This document shows, in pieces, positions 1 through 6,122 of a stretch of 8,390 nt of DNA. Origin of the DNA: Bacteroidota bacterium (GTDB lineage Bacteria > Bacteroidota > Bacteroidia > Flavobacteriales > Weeksellaceae); the NCBI GenBank assembly GCA_023420435.1, contig JAEZWE010000202.1, positions 1 to 8,390 on the forward strand, read 5' to 3'. The position numbers and the translations under genes are program-made. Positions within the stretch are counted from its first letter, which is position 1. Each line of letters opens with the position of its first letter. Under the pieces are notes generated by a model. It saw nothing but the letters and a program-made list of their open reading frames with translations, was not told the origin of the DNA and did not search any database.

Positions 1-63
1 TACTTAATGAAATATACCTTAAGTGACGGCACCACCAAAGTGAAACAAATCATTAAACAATAA
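1..63 (+). CDS. C-terminal end of an exported protein, probable T9SS sorting tail (partial)
   Basis: Frame 1 is open from the window edge and ends at TAA 61-63, so only the last 20 residues of a gene are visible. They read YLMKYTLSDG followed by TTKVKQIIKQ. A tyrosine-leucine beta strand, a short Asp-Gly turn and a closing basic, hydrophobic KQIIKQ resemble the end of type A sorting domains that send Bacteroidota proteins through the type IX secretion system. That resemblance is seen in the sequence; export by this route is an inference from a very short fragment. The strong terminator immediately downstream supports this being a real gene end. Nothing can be said about the rest of the protein. 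Confidence 0.55.
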   Translation, partial: YLMKYTLSDGTTKVKQIIKQ

Positions 64-66
64 ATA

Positions 67-97
67 AAATCCTGAAGAAATTCAGGATTTCTTTTTT
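67..97 (+). terminator. Rho-independent terminator after the left-edge gene
   Basis: A 10-bp perfect stem (67-76 with 81-90) closes on a GAAA tetraloop (77-80), and the run of T continues to 97. It begins three bases after the stop codon at 61-63. It should isolate the exported-protein gene from the ABC transporter genes downstream, which therefore need a promoter of their own between about 98 and 158. Confidence 0.85.
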
Positions 98-108
98 ATT
101 CTCATTAA

Positions 109-139
109 GTTAAAACCGTTTGTTTTCCGTAATTTTAAC
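109..139. repeat. Inverted repeat upstream of the ABC transporter genes
   Basis: GTTAAAA (109-115) and TTTTAAC (133-139) form a 7-base inverted repeat with a 17-base spacer, ending 19 bases before the ATPase start. The region must hold the promoter of the ABC pair because a terminator precedes it. The repeat could be an operator, but A/T-rich 7-mers arise often by chance and no good -7 box was found here. Low confidence in any function. Confidence 0.25.
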
Positions 140-158
140 GCAATTTCAAAATTAAGAA

Positions 159-1067
159 ATGCTTATAGCAGAAAACGTTACCAAAACCTACAATTCCGGA
201 CAAAAAACCGCAATTTCCAATTTCAGTATTGATGTTCCCAAAGGAAGCATTTATGGACTTTTAGGTCCTAATGGAGCTGGAAAAACATCTTTTATCCGAA
301 TCATCAACCAAATTACTCAAGCTGATTCCGGAGAAGTTTATATTGATGGTGAAAAATTAAAAAACAGCCACATCCAAGATATTGGTTATATGCCGGAAGA
401 ACGCGGACTTTATAAAAACATGACCGTTGGAGATCAACTTTTGTATTTTGGCGAACTGAAAGGCATGACGAAAAACCAAGCGCTTCACGAAGCAAAATAT
501 TGGTTTGAGCAACTGAACATCGATCAGTGGTGGAAGAAAAAACTATCGGAACTTTCCAAAGGTATGGCACAAAAGATACAATTTGTAGTCACCGTTTTGC
601 ATCAACCCAAATTATTGATTTTAGATGAACCTTTTTCAGGATTTGATCCAGTAAATGCCAACTTAATTAAAGACCAAATTTTAAATTTAAAAGCAAAAGG
701 AACCACCATTATCCTTTCCACACACCGAATGGAAAGCGTGGAAGAAATGTGTGATTATGTAGCTTTAATCAATAATTCCAAAAAAATTATTGATGGAAAA
801 GTGTTTGATGTAAGAGAAAAATTCAAAAAAAATATTTTTGGAGTAACACTTTCCAACGCCAATGAAGACCTATTGAATGAGTTTCAGAAAAATTATAAAA
901 TTGAAGCTTTGAAAAATGAAAACAGCCTTCTTTCTTTTGAAATTAAAAATGACCAAAACCAAAACCAACTTCTCAGCGATTTAATGAAAATTGGAAATAT
1001 CAGATCTTTTGATGAAAAAATTCCAAGTATGAACGAAGTTTTTATAAATGCCGTAAGCGAAAACTAA
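159..1067 (+). CDS. ABC transporter ATP-binding protein, NatA-type
   Basis: Cytoplasmic ATPase that would power the membrane permease encoded next to it. The 302-residue protein shows Walker A GPNGAGKT at 36-43, the ABC signature LSKGM at 132-136, Walker B LLILDEP at 152-158, a D-loop SGFDP at 160-164 and the switch histidine H189 in STHRME. The usual Q-loop glutamine position reads GYMPEERG (76-83), a form seen in the NatA-like exporters of the ABC-2 class. Residues from about 215 onward form the extra C-terminal domain (DUF4162-like) of these ATPases. The ATG at 159 is the first in frame; the purine-rich AAGAA before it is a weak ribosome site, as is usual in this phylum. Its TAA abuts the permease ATG with no gap, so the two are surely cotranscribed. 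The substrate cannot be told; sodium, antibiotic or lipid efflux are all possible for the family. Confidence 0.93.
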   Translation: MLIAENVTKTYNSGQKTAISNFSIDVPKGSIYGLLGPNGAGKTSFIRIINQITQADSGEVYIDGEKLKNSHIQDIGYMPEERGLYKNMTVGDQLLYFGELKGMTKNQALHEAKYWFEQLNIDQWWKKKLSELSKGMAQKIQFVVTVLHQPKLLILDEPFSGFDPVNANLIKDQILNLKAKGTTIILSTHRMESVEEMCDYVALINNSKKIIDGKVFDVREKFKKNIFGVTLSNANEDLLNEFQKNYKIEALKNENSLLSFEIKNDQNQNQLLSDLMKIGNIRSFDEKIPSMNEVFINAVSEN

Positions 1068-2378
1068 ATGAAGAATATCCTTTTAATTACCAAAAGAGAA
1101 TTTCTAACTCAGGTTAAGAAAAAATCGTTCATCATTTTAACCATTTTAGCGCCATTGCTGGTTATTGCTTTTGGTGCTTTTATCGCTTTTATGTTGAAAG
1201 CCAATGAAACTGAAACGACAATTAATGTCATTGATAAAAGTAAACTTTTCCAAAAAGAACTAAAATCTGAAGAAAATTTAAAATACATCTACGTTCCGGA
1301 AAATTCTGAAAAACAAATGATTTCAGGACTAAAGGAAATGGAAGGAACCACCGGTTTATTGATTATTGCGCCTTTAATAAATCAGAATTTTGATGAATTA
1401 GAAAAAAATTCAAAACTGATCCTGAATAATAAAATTGGCTTTGAAACCAAGCAGCAAATTATTTCAGATTTGTCGGAAATTATTCGGAAAGAAAAAATTC
1501 ATGCGCTCAATATTCAGGAAGATCAAATTATCAATCTGGATAAAAAATTCGACTTAAAAACAGAAAGCATTTCCGAAGACTCAAAAGTGGATTCGGATAT
1601 GGATTTTGGAGTAAAATATATTCTGGGAATGATTTTGATGTATGCAACCTTTATGTTCATTATCATCTATGGAGTTCGTGTGATGCGAAGTGTTCTTGAG
1701 GAAAAAAATAACCGTGTTGTCGAAATTATCATTTCTTCAGTTAAGCCTTTTGAACTGATGATGGGAAAAATTCTAGGTGTAACTTTTGTGGCTTTAACTC
1801 AATTTGTAGTTTGGATTACGATGGCTGTTTTTGGTGCCATATTTCTGAATACAGGATTTGCTGCGATGAAAAATCAAATTCCAAAAGGAAGTGAGGAAAT
1901 GGTCGACAAAATGGATTTTCAACAAATAGCGACTGAAGTTTCCCACACTTTATTGGAAATGAATTTTCCTTTAATTATTATCGTTTTTATTTTCTTTTTT
2001 CTTTTTGGATATATTTTCTACAGTTCAATGTATGCTGCCATTGGTTCGGCTGTGGACAATGAAACGGAAACACAGCAATTTACGCTTTTTGCTATCATTC
2101 CTTTAATGATTGGCGTTTACGGAAGTTTCACCACAATCAACAATCCTGATGGACCTATGGGTTTTTGGCTTTCGATCATTCCTTTTACATCACCGGTTGC
2201 AATGGTCGCAAGAATTCCGTTTGGCGTTCCTGTTTGGCAAATTTTGCTATCGATGTTTCTTTTAATTGTTTCAACGATTTTAATGATTTACGTTGCAGGA
2301 AAAATTTATAGAGTGGGAATCCTCATGTATGGAAATAAGGCTTCTTTCAAGGAAATTTGGAAATGGCTAAAAAGTTGA
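1068..2378 (+). CDS. ABC-2 type transporter permease, NatB-type
   Basis: Inner-membrane partner of the preceding ATPase, 436 residues. Membrane segments can be seen at about 21-43, 182-204, 233-262, 300-325, 338-358 and 390-412, with a shorter hydrophobic stretch near 366-380. Between the first and second lies a soluble loop of about 135 residues, rich in Lys, Glu and Asn, which should sit in the periplasm; this layout is typical of NatB/YhaP-like permeases (the ABC2_membrane_3 group). EEKNNRVVEIIISSVKP at 211-227 matches the cytoplasmic coupling segment of that family, and PFTSPVAMVARIPFG at 372-386 its conserved late motif. The start follows the ATPase stop directly, which fixes the ATG at 1068. 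The gene ends at TGA 2376-2378, before a large hairpin. Family assignment is firm; the exported compound is unknown. Confidence 0.92.
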   Translation: MKNILLITKREFLTQVKKKSFIILTILAPLLVIAFGAFIAFMLKANETETTINVIDKSKLFQKELKSEENLKYIYVPENSEKQMISGLKEMEGTTGLLIIAPLINQNFDELEKNSKLILNNKIGFETKQQIISDLSEIIRKEKIHALNIQEDQIINLDKKFDLKTESISEDSKVDSDMDFGVKYILGMILMYATFMFIIIYGVRVMRSVLEEKNNRVVEIIISSVKPFELMMGKILGVTFVALTQFVVWITMAVFGAIFLNTGFAAMKNQIPKGSEEMVDKMDFQQIATEVSHTLLEMNFPLIIIVFIFFFLFGYIFYSSMYAAIGSAVDNETETQQFTLFAIIPLMIGVYGSFTTINNPDGPMGFWLSIIPFTSPVAMVARIPFGVPVWQILLSMFLLIVSTILMIYVAGKIYRVGILMYGNKASFKEIWKWLKS

Positions 2379-2396
2379 TTTTTTAAAATTTTATAG

Positions 2397-2441
2397 AAAA
2401 AATAATTACGGCGAGCCAAAGGCTCGCCGTAATTATTTTAA
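2397..2441. terminator. Bidirectional terminator between converging genes
   Basis: A perfect 19-bp inverted repeat (2399-2417 with 2421-2439) encloses an AAA loop. The inner stem is GGCGAGCC/GGCTCGCC and the outer part is A/T-rich, so on either strand a G/C-rich stem is followed by a T-rich tract. It lies between the permease stop (2378, + strand) and the sucD stop (2456, - strand), the place where a shared terminator is expected. Confidence 0.88.
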
Positions 2442-2455
2442 ATATTTTTGAAATA

Positions 2456-3328
2456 TTATCCTAAAACTTTTGCAACAGTAGCACCGATATCTGCTGGAGA
2501 ATCTACCACGGTAATTCCGTTTTCTCTCATAATCGCCATTTTTGCTTGCGCTGTATCTTCATCACCACCAACAATAGCTCCTGCATGACCCATGGTTCTT
2601 CCTTTTGGTGCAGTTTGTCCTGCAATAAAACCAACAACAGGTTTTTTAGAACCACTAGCTTTATACCATCTTGCTGCTTCTGCTTCTAAAGAACCACCAA
2701 TTTCTCCAATCATTACCACAGCTTCAGTTTCCGGATCGTTGATAAACAACTCCAAAGCTTCTTTTGTTGTTGTTCCGATAATTGGATCTCCGCCAATTCC
2801 AATTGCTGTAGATACTCCAAAACCAGCTCTTACCACTTGGTCTGCAGCTTCATAAGTTAAAGTTCCAGATTTTGAAACGATTCCAACTTTTCCTTTTTTG
2901 AAAACAAAACCTGGCATAATTCCTATTTTTGCTTCATCAGAAGTAATAACTCCAGGACAGTTTGGACCAATTAAACGACAATCTCTATCAACAATGTATG
3001 ATTTTACTTTTACCATATCAGCAACAGGAATTCCTTCTGTGATCGCAACAATTACTTTAATTCCTGCATCTGCAGCTTCCATAATAGCATCTGCAGCAAA
3101 TGCTGGCGGAACGAAAATAATAGAAACATTTGCTCCTGCTTTTTCAACTGCTTCAGCAACCGTGTTGAAAACGGGTTTTCCAAGATGTTCAGAACCTCCT
3201 TTTCCCGGAGTTACACCACCTACAACGTTCGTTCCGTATTCAATCATTTGTTCTGCGTGGAAAGTTCCTTCAGTTCCTGTGAATCCTTGTACGATTACTT
3301 TAGAATCTTTGTTTACTAATACTGACAT
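2456..3328 (-). CDS. sucD: Succinyl-CoA synthetase (ADP/GDP-forming) subunit alpha
   Basis: Alpha subunit of the TCA-cycle enzyme that interconverts succinyl-CoA with succinate while making a nucleoside triphosphate; cytoplasmic, working with a beta subunit (SucC). The 290 residues match the usual family length. The N-terminal CoA-binding Rossmann domain begins with VQGFTGTEGTFH (13-24) and VGGVTPGKGG follows. GPNCPGVI and SKSGTLTYE mark the central region, and MGHAGAIVGG carries the histidine that is phosphorylated during catalysis, H248. No sucC adjoins it, so the beta subunit must be encoded elsewhere. The ATG at 3328 gives the normal N-terminus MSVLVNKDSKV. A flavobacterial-type promoter lies about 43 bases upstream, and the large hairpin at 2399-2439 lies beyond its stop. 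Function is as certain as sequence can make it. Confidence 0.97.
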   Translation of the reverse strand: MSVLVNKDSKVIVQGFTGTEGTFHAEQMIEYGTNVVGGVTPGKGGSEHLGKPVFNTVAEAVEKAGANVSIIFVPPAFAADAIMEAADAGIKVIVAITEGIPVADMVKVKSYIVDRDCRLIGPNCPGVITSDEAKIGIMPGFVFKKGKVGIVSKSGTLTYEAADQVVRAGFGVSTAIGIGGDPIIGTTTKEALELFINDPETEAVVMIGEIGGSLEAEAARWYKASGSKKPVVGFIAGQTAPKGRTMGHAGAIVGGDEDTAQAKMAIMRENGITVVDSPADIGATVAKVLG

Positions 3329-3370
3329 TTTTGTTTTATTTAATTTATTTTTTTTAATTTTTAAATTTTA

Positions 3371-3405
3371 CAAATTTACTCAATAAAATTTGATTTTTAC
3401 TCAAA
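3371..3405 (-). promoter_or_regulatory. Candidate flavobacterial promoter for sucD
   Basis: On the - strand a TAAATTTG (3378-3371) matches the Bacteroidota -7 consensus TAnnTTTG exactly. A TTTG (3405-3402), the -33 element, lies 23 bases upstream of it, at the long end of the reported spacing. The start of transcription would fall near 3364-3368, leaving a leader of about 36-40 bases rich in A and T. The boxes are seen; activity is inferred. No convincing terminator separates sucD from the gene upstream, so read-through could add to expression. Confidence 0.6.
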
Positions 3406-3418
3406 AGAAAATGAGAAT

Positions 3419-4318
3419 TTACAAATTCTTTAACTTCACTTCTTTTCTTAAATACTGCTTAAATTCTTCCGCAATGGGTCCAAAATAAGTTCCTTTTTTC
3501 AAATTTCGGTTGGCTCCACATTTTGCTAGAAGCACAGTTCCCTTTTCAATTCGAACTCCGGAAGCCATTCCAACTTGTCCCCAAATGGTAACTTCATCTT
3601 CAATTACGCAACAACCAGCAATTCCGGTTTGGGAAGCAATTAAAACTTTTTTTCCGATAATCGTATCATGTCCTATCTGAATCTGATTATCCAAAACTGA
3701 ACCTTCACCAATAATTGTAGAAGCCGTAACTCCACGATCAATGGTACAACAATTTCCAATTTCAACATTATTTTCGATGACTACATTTCCAACAGAAATT
3801 AAACGATCAAAATTACCATCCAGTTTTCTGTAATAAAAAGCATCTCCTCCTAAAACAGTATTGGCCTGAATAATCACATGATCCCCAATTTCCGTTCTGT
3901 CACCAATCACAACATTTGGGAAAATATGGCAGTTTTTACCAATTTTCACCTCATTTCCAATGGTTACGGAAGGATGAATAAAAGTTCCTTCACCCACTTC
4001 CAAATCATGAAGTTCTTCCCGAAAATTTGAAATTCTTGTAAAATGGGTATTAATTTTATTAAAATCTCTAAAAGGATCATCGGAGATTAAAAGCCCTTTT
4101 CCTTCTGGACAATCCACTTCTTTATCAATTAAAATAATGGTTGCTGGAGAATTCAGTGCTCTATCGTAATATTTGGGATGATTCACAAAGACAATTTCTC
4201 CAGGTTGAACCATGTGAATTTCGTTGGTTCCCAAAACAGGGAAGTTTTCTGCTCCAACAAATTTTGAATTGATGATTTCTGCGATGTTTTTTAGTGTTTG
4301 TGGCTGTTGAAAAGTCAT
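3419..4318 (-). CDS. LpxD-like UDP-sugar N-acyltransferase paralogue
   Basis: Left-handed beta-helix acyltransferase related to LpxD, second copy in this window, 299 residues from the start chosen here. Residues 1-100 form the LpxD-type N-terminal domain; F44 and Y50 in FVNHPKY have the spacing of the uridine-binding Phe/Tyr pair of LpxD. From about 108 to 270 hexapeptide repeats (IGNEVK, IGKNCH, IGDRTE) build the helix. H217 in QIGHD matches the catalytic histidine of LpxD (E. coli H239), but the position of E. coli H276 is G254, and the family's GSDGFGF loop reads GGDAFYY. An upstream in-frame ATG (4357) would add 13 residues, but it lies in the loop of the efp terminator hairpin, so the ATG at 4318, giving MTFQQPQTLK, is preferred. 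Likely lipid A or another surface sugar is acylated; the substrate is uncertain. Confidence 0.85.
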   Translation of the reverse strand: MTFQQPQTLKNIAEIINSKFVGAENFPVLGTNEIHMVQPGEIVFVNHPKYYDRALNSPATIILIDKEVDCPEGKGLLISDDPFRDFNKINTHFTRISNFREELHDLEVGEGTFIHPSVTIGNEVKIGKNCHIFPNVVIGDRTEIGDHVIIQANTVLGGDAFYYRKLDGNFDRLISVGNVVIENNVEIGNCCTIDRGVTASTIIGEGSVLDNQIQIGHDTIIGKKVLIASQTGIAGCCVIEDEVTIWGQVGMASGVRIEKGTVLLAKCGANRNLKKGTYFGPIAEEFKQYLRKEVKLKNL

Positions 4319-4336
4319 TGAAAAATTTTGCTGATA

Positions 4337-4378
4337 AAAATACAAAAATCGGTTCACATTGCTGTAAACCGATTTTTG
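4337..4378 (-). terminator. Rho-independent terminator after efp
   Basis: A 12-bp perfect stem (4343-4354 with 4367-4378) encloses a 12-base loop. In the - direction it is followed by a T-rich tract (TTTTTGTATTTTT) running to about 4337. It starts about 20 bases after the efp stop codon and should close the lpxD-to-efp operon. The LpxD paralogue downstream then begins only 25 bases from the stem, so its own promoter, if any, must overlap this hairpin or lie upstream of it; none was recognised. Confidence 0.82.
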
Positions 4379-4398
4379 AAAATATTTTTTTGAGAAAT

Positions 4399-4965
4399 TT
4401 ATTCTTTCACTCTTTCAAGATAAGAACCGTCTTCTGTATTCACTTTAATTTTATCTCCAGCTTCAATAAAAAGTGGAACCATCACTCTCGCTCCGGTTTC
4501 TACAATTGCATTTTTCAAAGCATTAGTTGCGGTATTTCCTTTTACTCCTGGATCTGCTTCAACAACATCTAAATAAACGGTTGGTGGAATTTCTGCAGAA
4601 AGCGGCGTTTCATCAGCTTCTTTCAAAATAATGGTTACTTCTTCCCCATTTTTCATGAATTGTGCGTTTTCAATCATATCTTTATTTAGGTAAAGCTGAG
4701 AGAAATCGTCGTTGTTCATGAAGTGGAATCCGTTTTCATCATCATACAGATAATTGAATTTTCTTGTAATTACCTTTACTTCATCAATTTTGTGACCTGC
4801 AGAAAAAGTATTATCAATCACTTTTCCGTTGGTTACCGATTTTAGTTTTGTTCTTACGAAAGCCGGACCTTTTCCTGGTTTTACGTGAAGAAATTCGATT
4901 ACTTTGTAAATATCATTGCTGTACTCCATGCACATGCCTTTTTTGATATCGTTACTTGTTGCCAT
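4399..4965 (-). CDS. efp: Translation elongation factor P
   Basis: EF-P enters the ribosomal E site and relieves stalling at consecutive prolines. The 188 residues equal the usual length and show three beta-barrel domains: an N-terminal KOW-like domain (about 1-63), a central OB domain (about 66-127) and a C-terminal OB domain (about 129-186) with the signature NTATNALKNAIVETGARVMVP. K32 in VKPGKGPAF aligns with E. coli K34, the tip lysine that is modified in many bacteria; which modification occurs here cannot be seen, and no modifying enzyme is encoded in the window. The gene begins 19 bases after the small secreted-protein gene and ends just before a clear terminator, so it is the last gene of the lipid A operon. 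Confidence 0.97.
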   Translation of the reverse strand: MATSNDIKKGMCMEYSNDIYKVIEFLHVKPGKGPAFVRTKLKSVTNGKVIDNTFSAGHKIDEVKVITRKFNYLYDDENGFHFMNNDDFSQLYLNKDMIENAQFMKNGEEVTIILKEADETPLSAEIPPTVYLDVVEADPGVKGNTATNALKNAIVETGARVMVPLFIEAGDKIKVNTEDGSYLERVKE

Positions 4966-4984
4966 TAAAATTTAATATTTGTTT

Positions 4985-5323
4985 TTATTTTTTATGAATA
5001 GGTAAGTTCATCAACATATCTCCGCTGATTTGAACCGGATTTGTGTTAAAAAAATTATTTAAGTTGTAATGATAAGGAGATAATGCACTTCCACCGAAAG
5101 AATTAAAATTGTGTACATTCCTCAAAAGTTCCATTTCATTTTTTCTAATTTCGGAAAATTTTAAAGGATCTTCATTTTTAACCTTTAAATGTTTTTTAGT
5201 GGAAGACAGAATTTCATTAGAATTTGAAAAAGCAAGAGAATCTTTCTTTTTTACAGGTAATTTTTCGGTTTGCTGTGCATTGCAAAGACCAAAGGTCAGA
5301 AGTAAAAAAAATATATTTTTCAT
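4985..5323 (-). CDS. Small predicted secreted protein of unknown function
   Basis: I do not recognise this 112-residue protein. It opens with a short signal peptide: two charged/polar residues, a hydrophobic core IFFLLLTFGL and a probable signal peptidase I site after CNA16. C14 lies within the signal and the sequence before it (FGL) is not a good lipobox, so a lipoprotein is unlikely. The mature part of about 96 residues has a Lys/Ser-rich first half (VKKKDSLAF, STKKHLKVKN), a short charged stretch that may be helical (about 55-70) and an Asn/Phe-rich end (HYNLNNFFNTNPVQ), with no cysteine, metal motif or membrane segment. Only one base separates its ATG from the lpxA stop, and efp follows after 19 bases, so it should be translated from the lipid A operon message. 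A periplasmic or envelope role is inferred from that setting alone. Confidence 0.7.
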   Translation of the reverse strand: MKNIFFLLLTFGLCNAQQTEKLPVKKKDSLAFSNSNEILSSTKKHLKVKNEDPLKFSEIRKNEMELLRNVHNFNSFGGSALSPYHYNLNNFFNTNPVQISGDMLMNLPIHKK

Positions 5324-5324
5324 G

Positions 5325-6116
5325 TTATTGTTCTTTTGCAGTTCCGTAACCTTTTACAATTCCTCGTGGCGAATTTTTGATAAATTCTAAAATCTCGTCT
5401 CTTTCTGCTGTTGGAAGCATTTCTTTTTCAATTATTGCTGAAGCTTGTGTTACATTCATCTTCATCTGAAAAAGATATCTATAAATTTTCTGAATTTCGA
5501 AGATTTTCTCATTATTGAAACCTCTTCTTCTTAATCCAACCGAATTAATTCCGGCATAACTCATCGGTTCTCTTGCCACTTTAATGTAAGGAGGAATGTC
5601 CTTTCTTACCAAAGTTCCGCCGGAAATCATAACGTGTTTTCCAATTTTACCGAACTGATGCACTGCTGAAAGACCGCCCATAATGGTAAAATCTCCAATT
5701 TCTACATGTCCGGCAATTCCGCATCCGTTAACAATGATCACGTTATTTCCGATAATACAATCGTGTGCAATATGAGAAGTGGCCATAATAAGACATTCAC
5801 TTCCAATTTTGGTATAACCTAACGCTTTTGTTCCTCTGTTTACTGTAACACATTCACGAATGGTTGTTCCGTCACCAATAATAACCTGGGTATCTTCACC
5901 ATCAAATTTTAAATCTTGAGGAATTGCGCCGAGAACCGTTCCAGGAAAAATTCTGCAATTTTTTCCAATTCTTGTTCCATCCATGATGGTTACATTAGGC
6001 CCTATCCAAGTTCCTTCTCCAATTATAACATCCGCTGCAATGGTTGTAAAAGGTTCTACAATTACATTTTTGCCAATTTTTGCACGTTTATCTACGGCTG
6101 CGAGTTGATGGATCAT
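5325..6116 (-). CDS. lpxA: UDP-N-acetylglucosamine O-acyltransferase (LpxA)
   Basis: Catalyses the first step of lipid A synthesis: transfer of a 3-hydroxyacyl chain from acyl carrier protein to the 3-OH of UDP-GlcNAc, in the cytoplasm as a homotrimer. The 263 residues equal the family length. Hexapeptide repeats from about 11 to 175 form the left-handed beta helix. HIAHDC at 115-120 holds the catalytic base H118 (E. coli H125), with H137, H153 and R197 matching E. coli H144, H160 and R204 at a constant offset of seven. The helical C-terminal domain begins near GLRRRGFN. G166 occupies the place of the E. coli acyl-length ruler G173, which suggests a long chain is accepted. The ATG lies six bases after the lpxC-fabZ stop, and the small secreted-protein gene starts one base after its own stop. 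Confidence 0.97.
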   Translation of the reverse strand: MIHQLAAVDKRAKIGKNVIVEPFTTIAADVIIGEGTWIGPNVTIMDGTRIGKNCRIFPGTVLGAIPQDLKFDGEDTQVIIGDGTTIRECVTVNRGTKALGYTKIGSECLIMATSHIAHDCIIGNNVIIVNGCGIAGHVEIGDFTIMGGLSAVHQFGKIGKHVMISGGTLVRKDIPPYIKVAREPMSYAGINSVGLRRRGFNNEKIFEIQKIYRYLFQMKMNVTQASAIIEKEMLPTAERDEILEFIKNSPRGIVKGYGTAKEQ

Positions 6117-6122
6117 AAGTTT

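Noticed and set aside
115..147. Promoter of the ABC transporter pair using TTTG at 119-122
   Set aside because: No TAnnTTTG-like box occurs 17-23 bases downstream; the nearest candidates match only the TTT core.
2592..3386. Open frames on the + strand opposite sucD (2592-2855 and 2898-3386)
   Set aside because: They lie antisense to a certain gene, have proline/serine/threonine-rich low-information products and no family resemblance.
3392..3416. Terminator after the LpxD paralogue
   Set aside because: Only a 4-bp CTCA/TGAG stem with an 8-base loop can be drawn, and it has no solid T-run.
3671..4010. Periodic short repeats within the acyltransferase genes, which could be taken for DNA repeats
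   Set aside because: They are the coding trace of hexapeptide repeats in left-handed beta-helix proteins, not nucleotide-level repeats; the codons vary.
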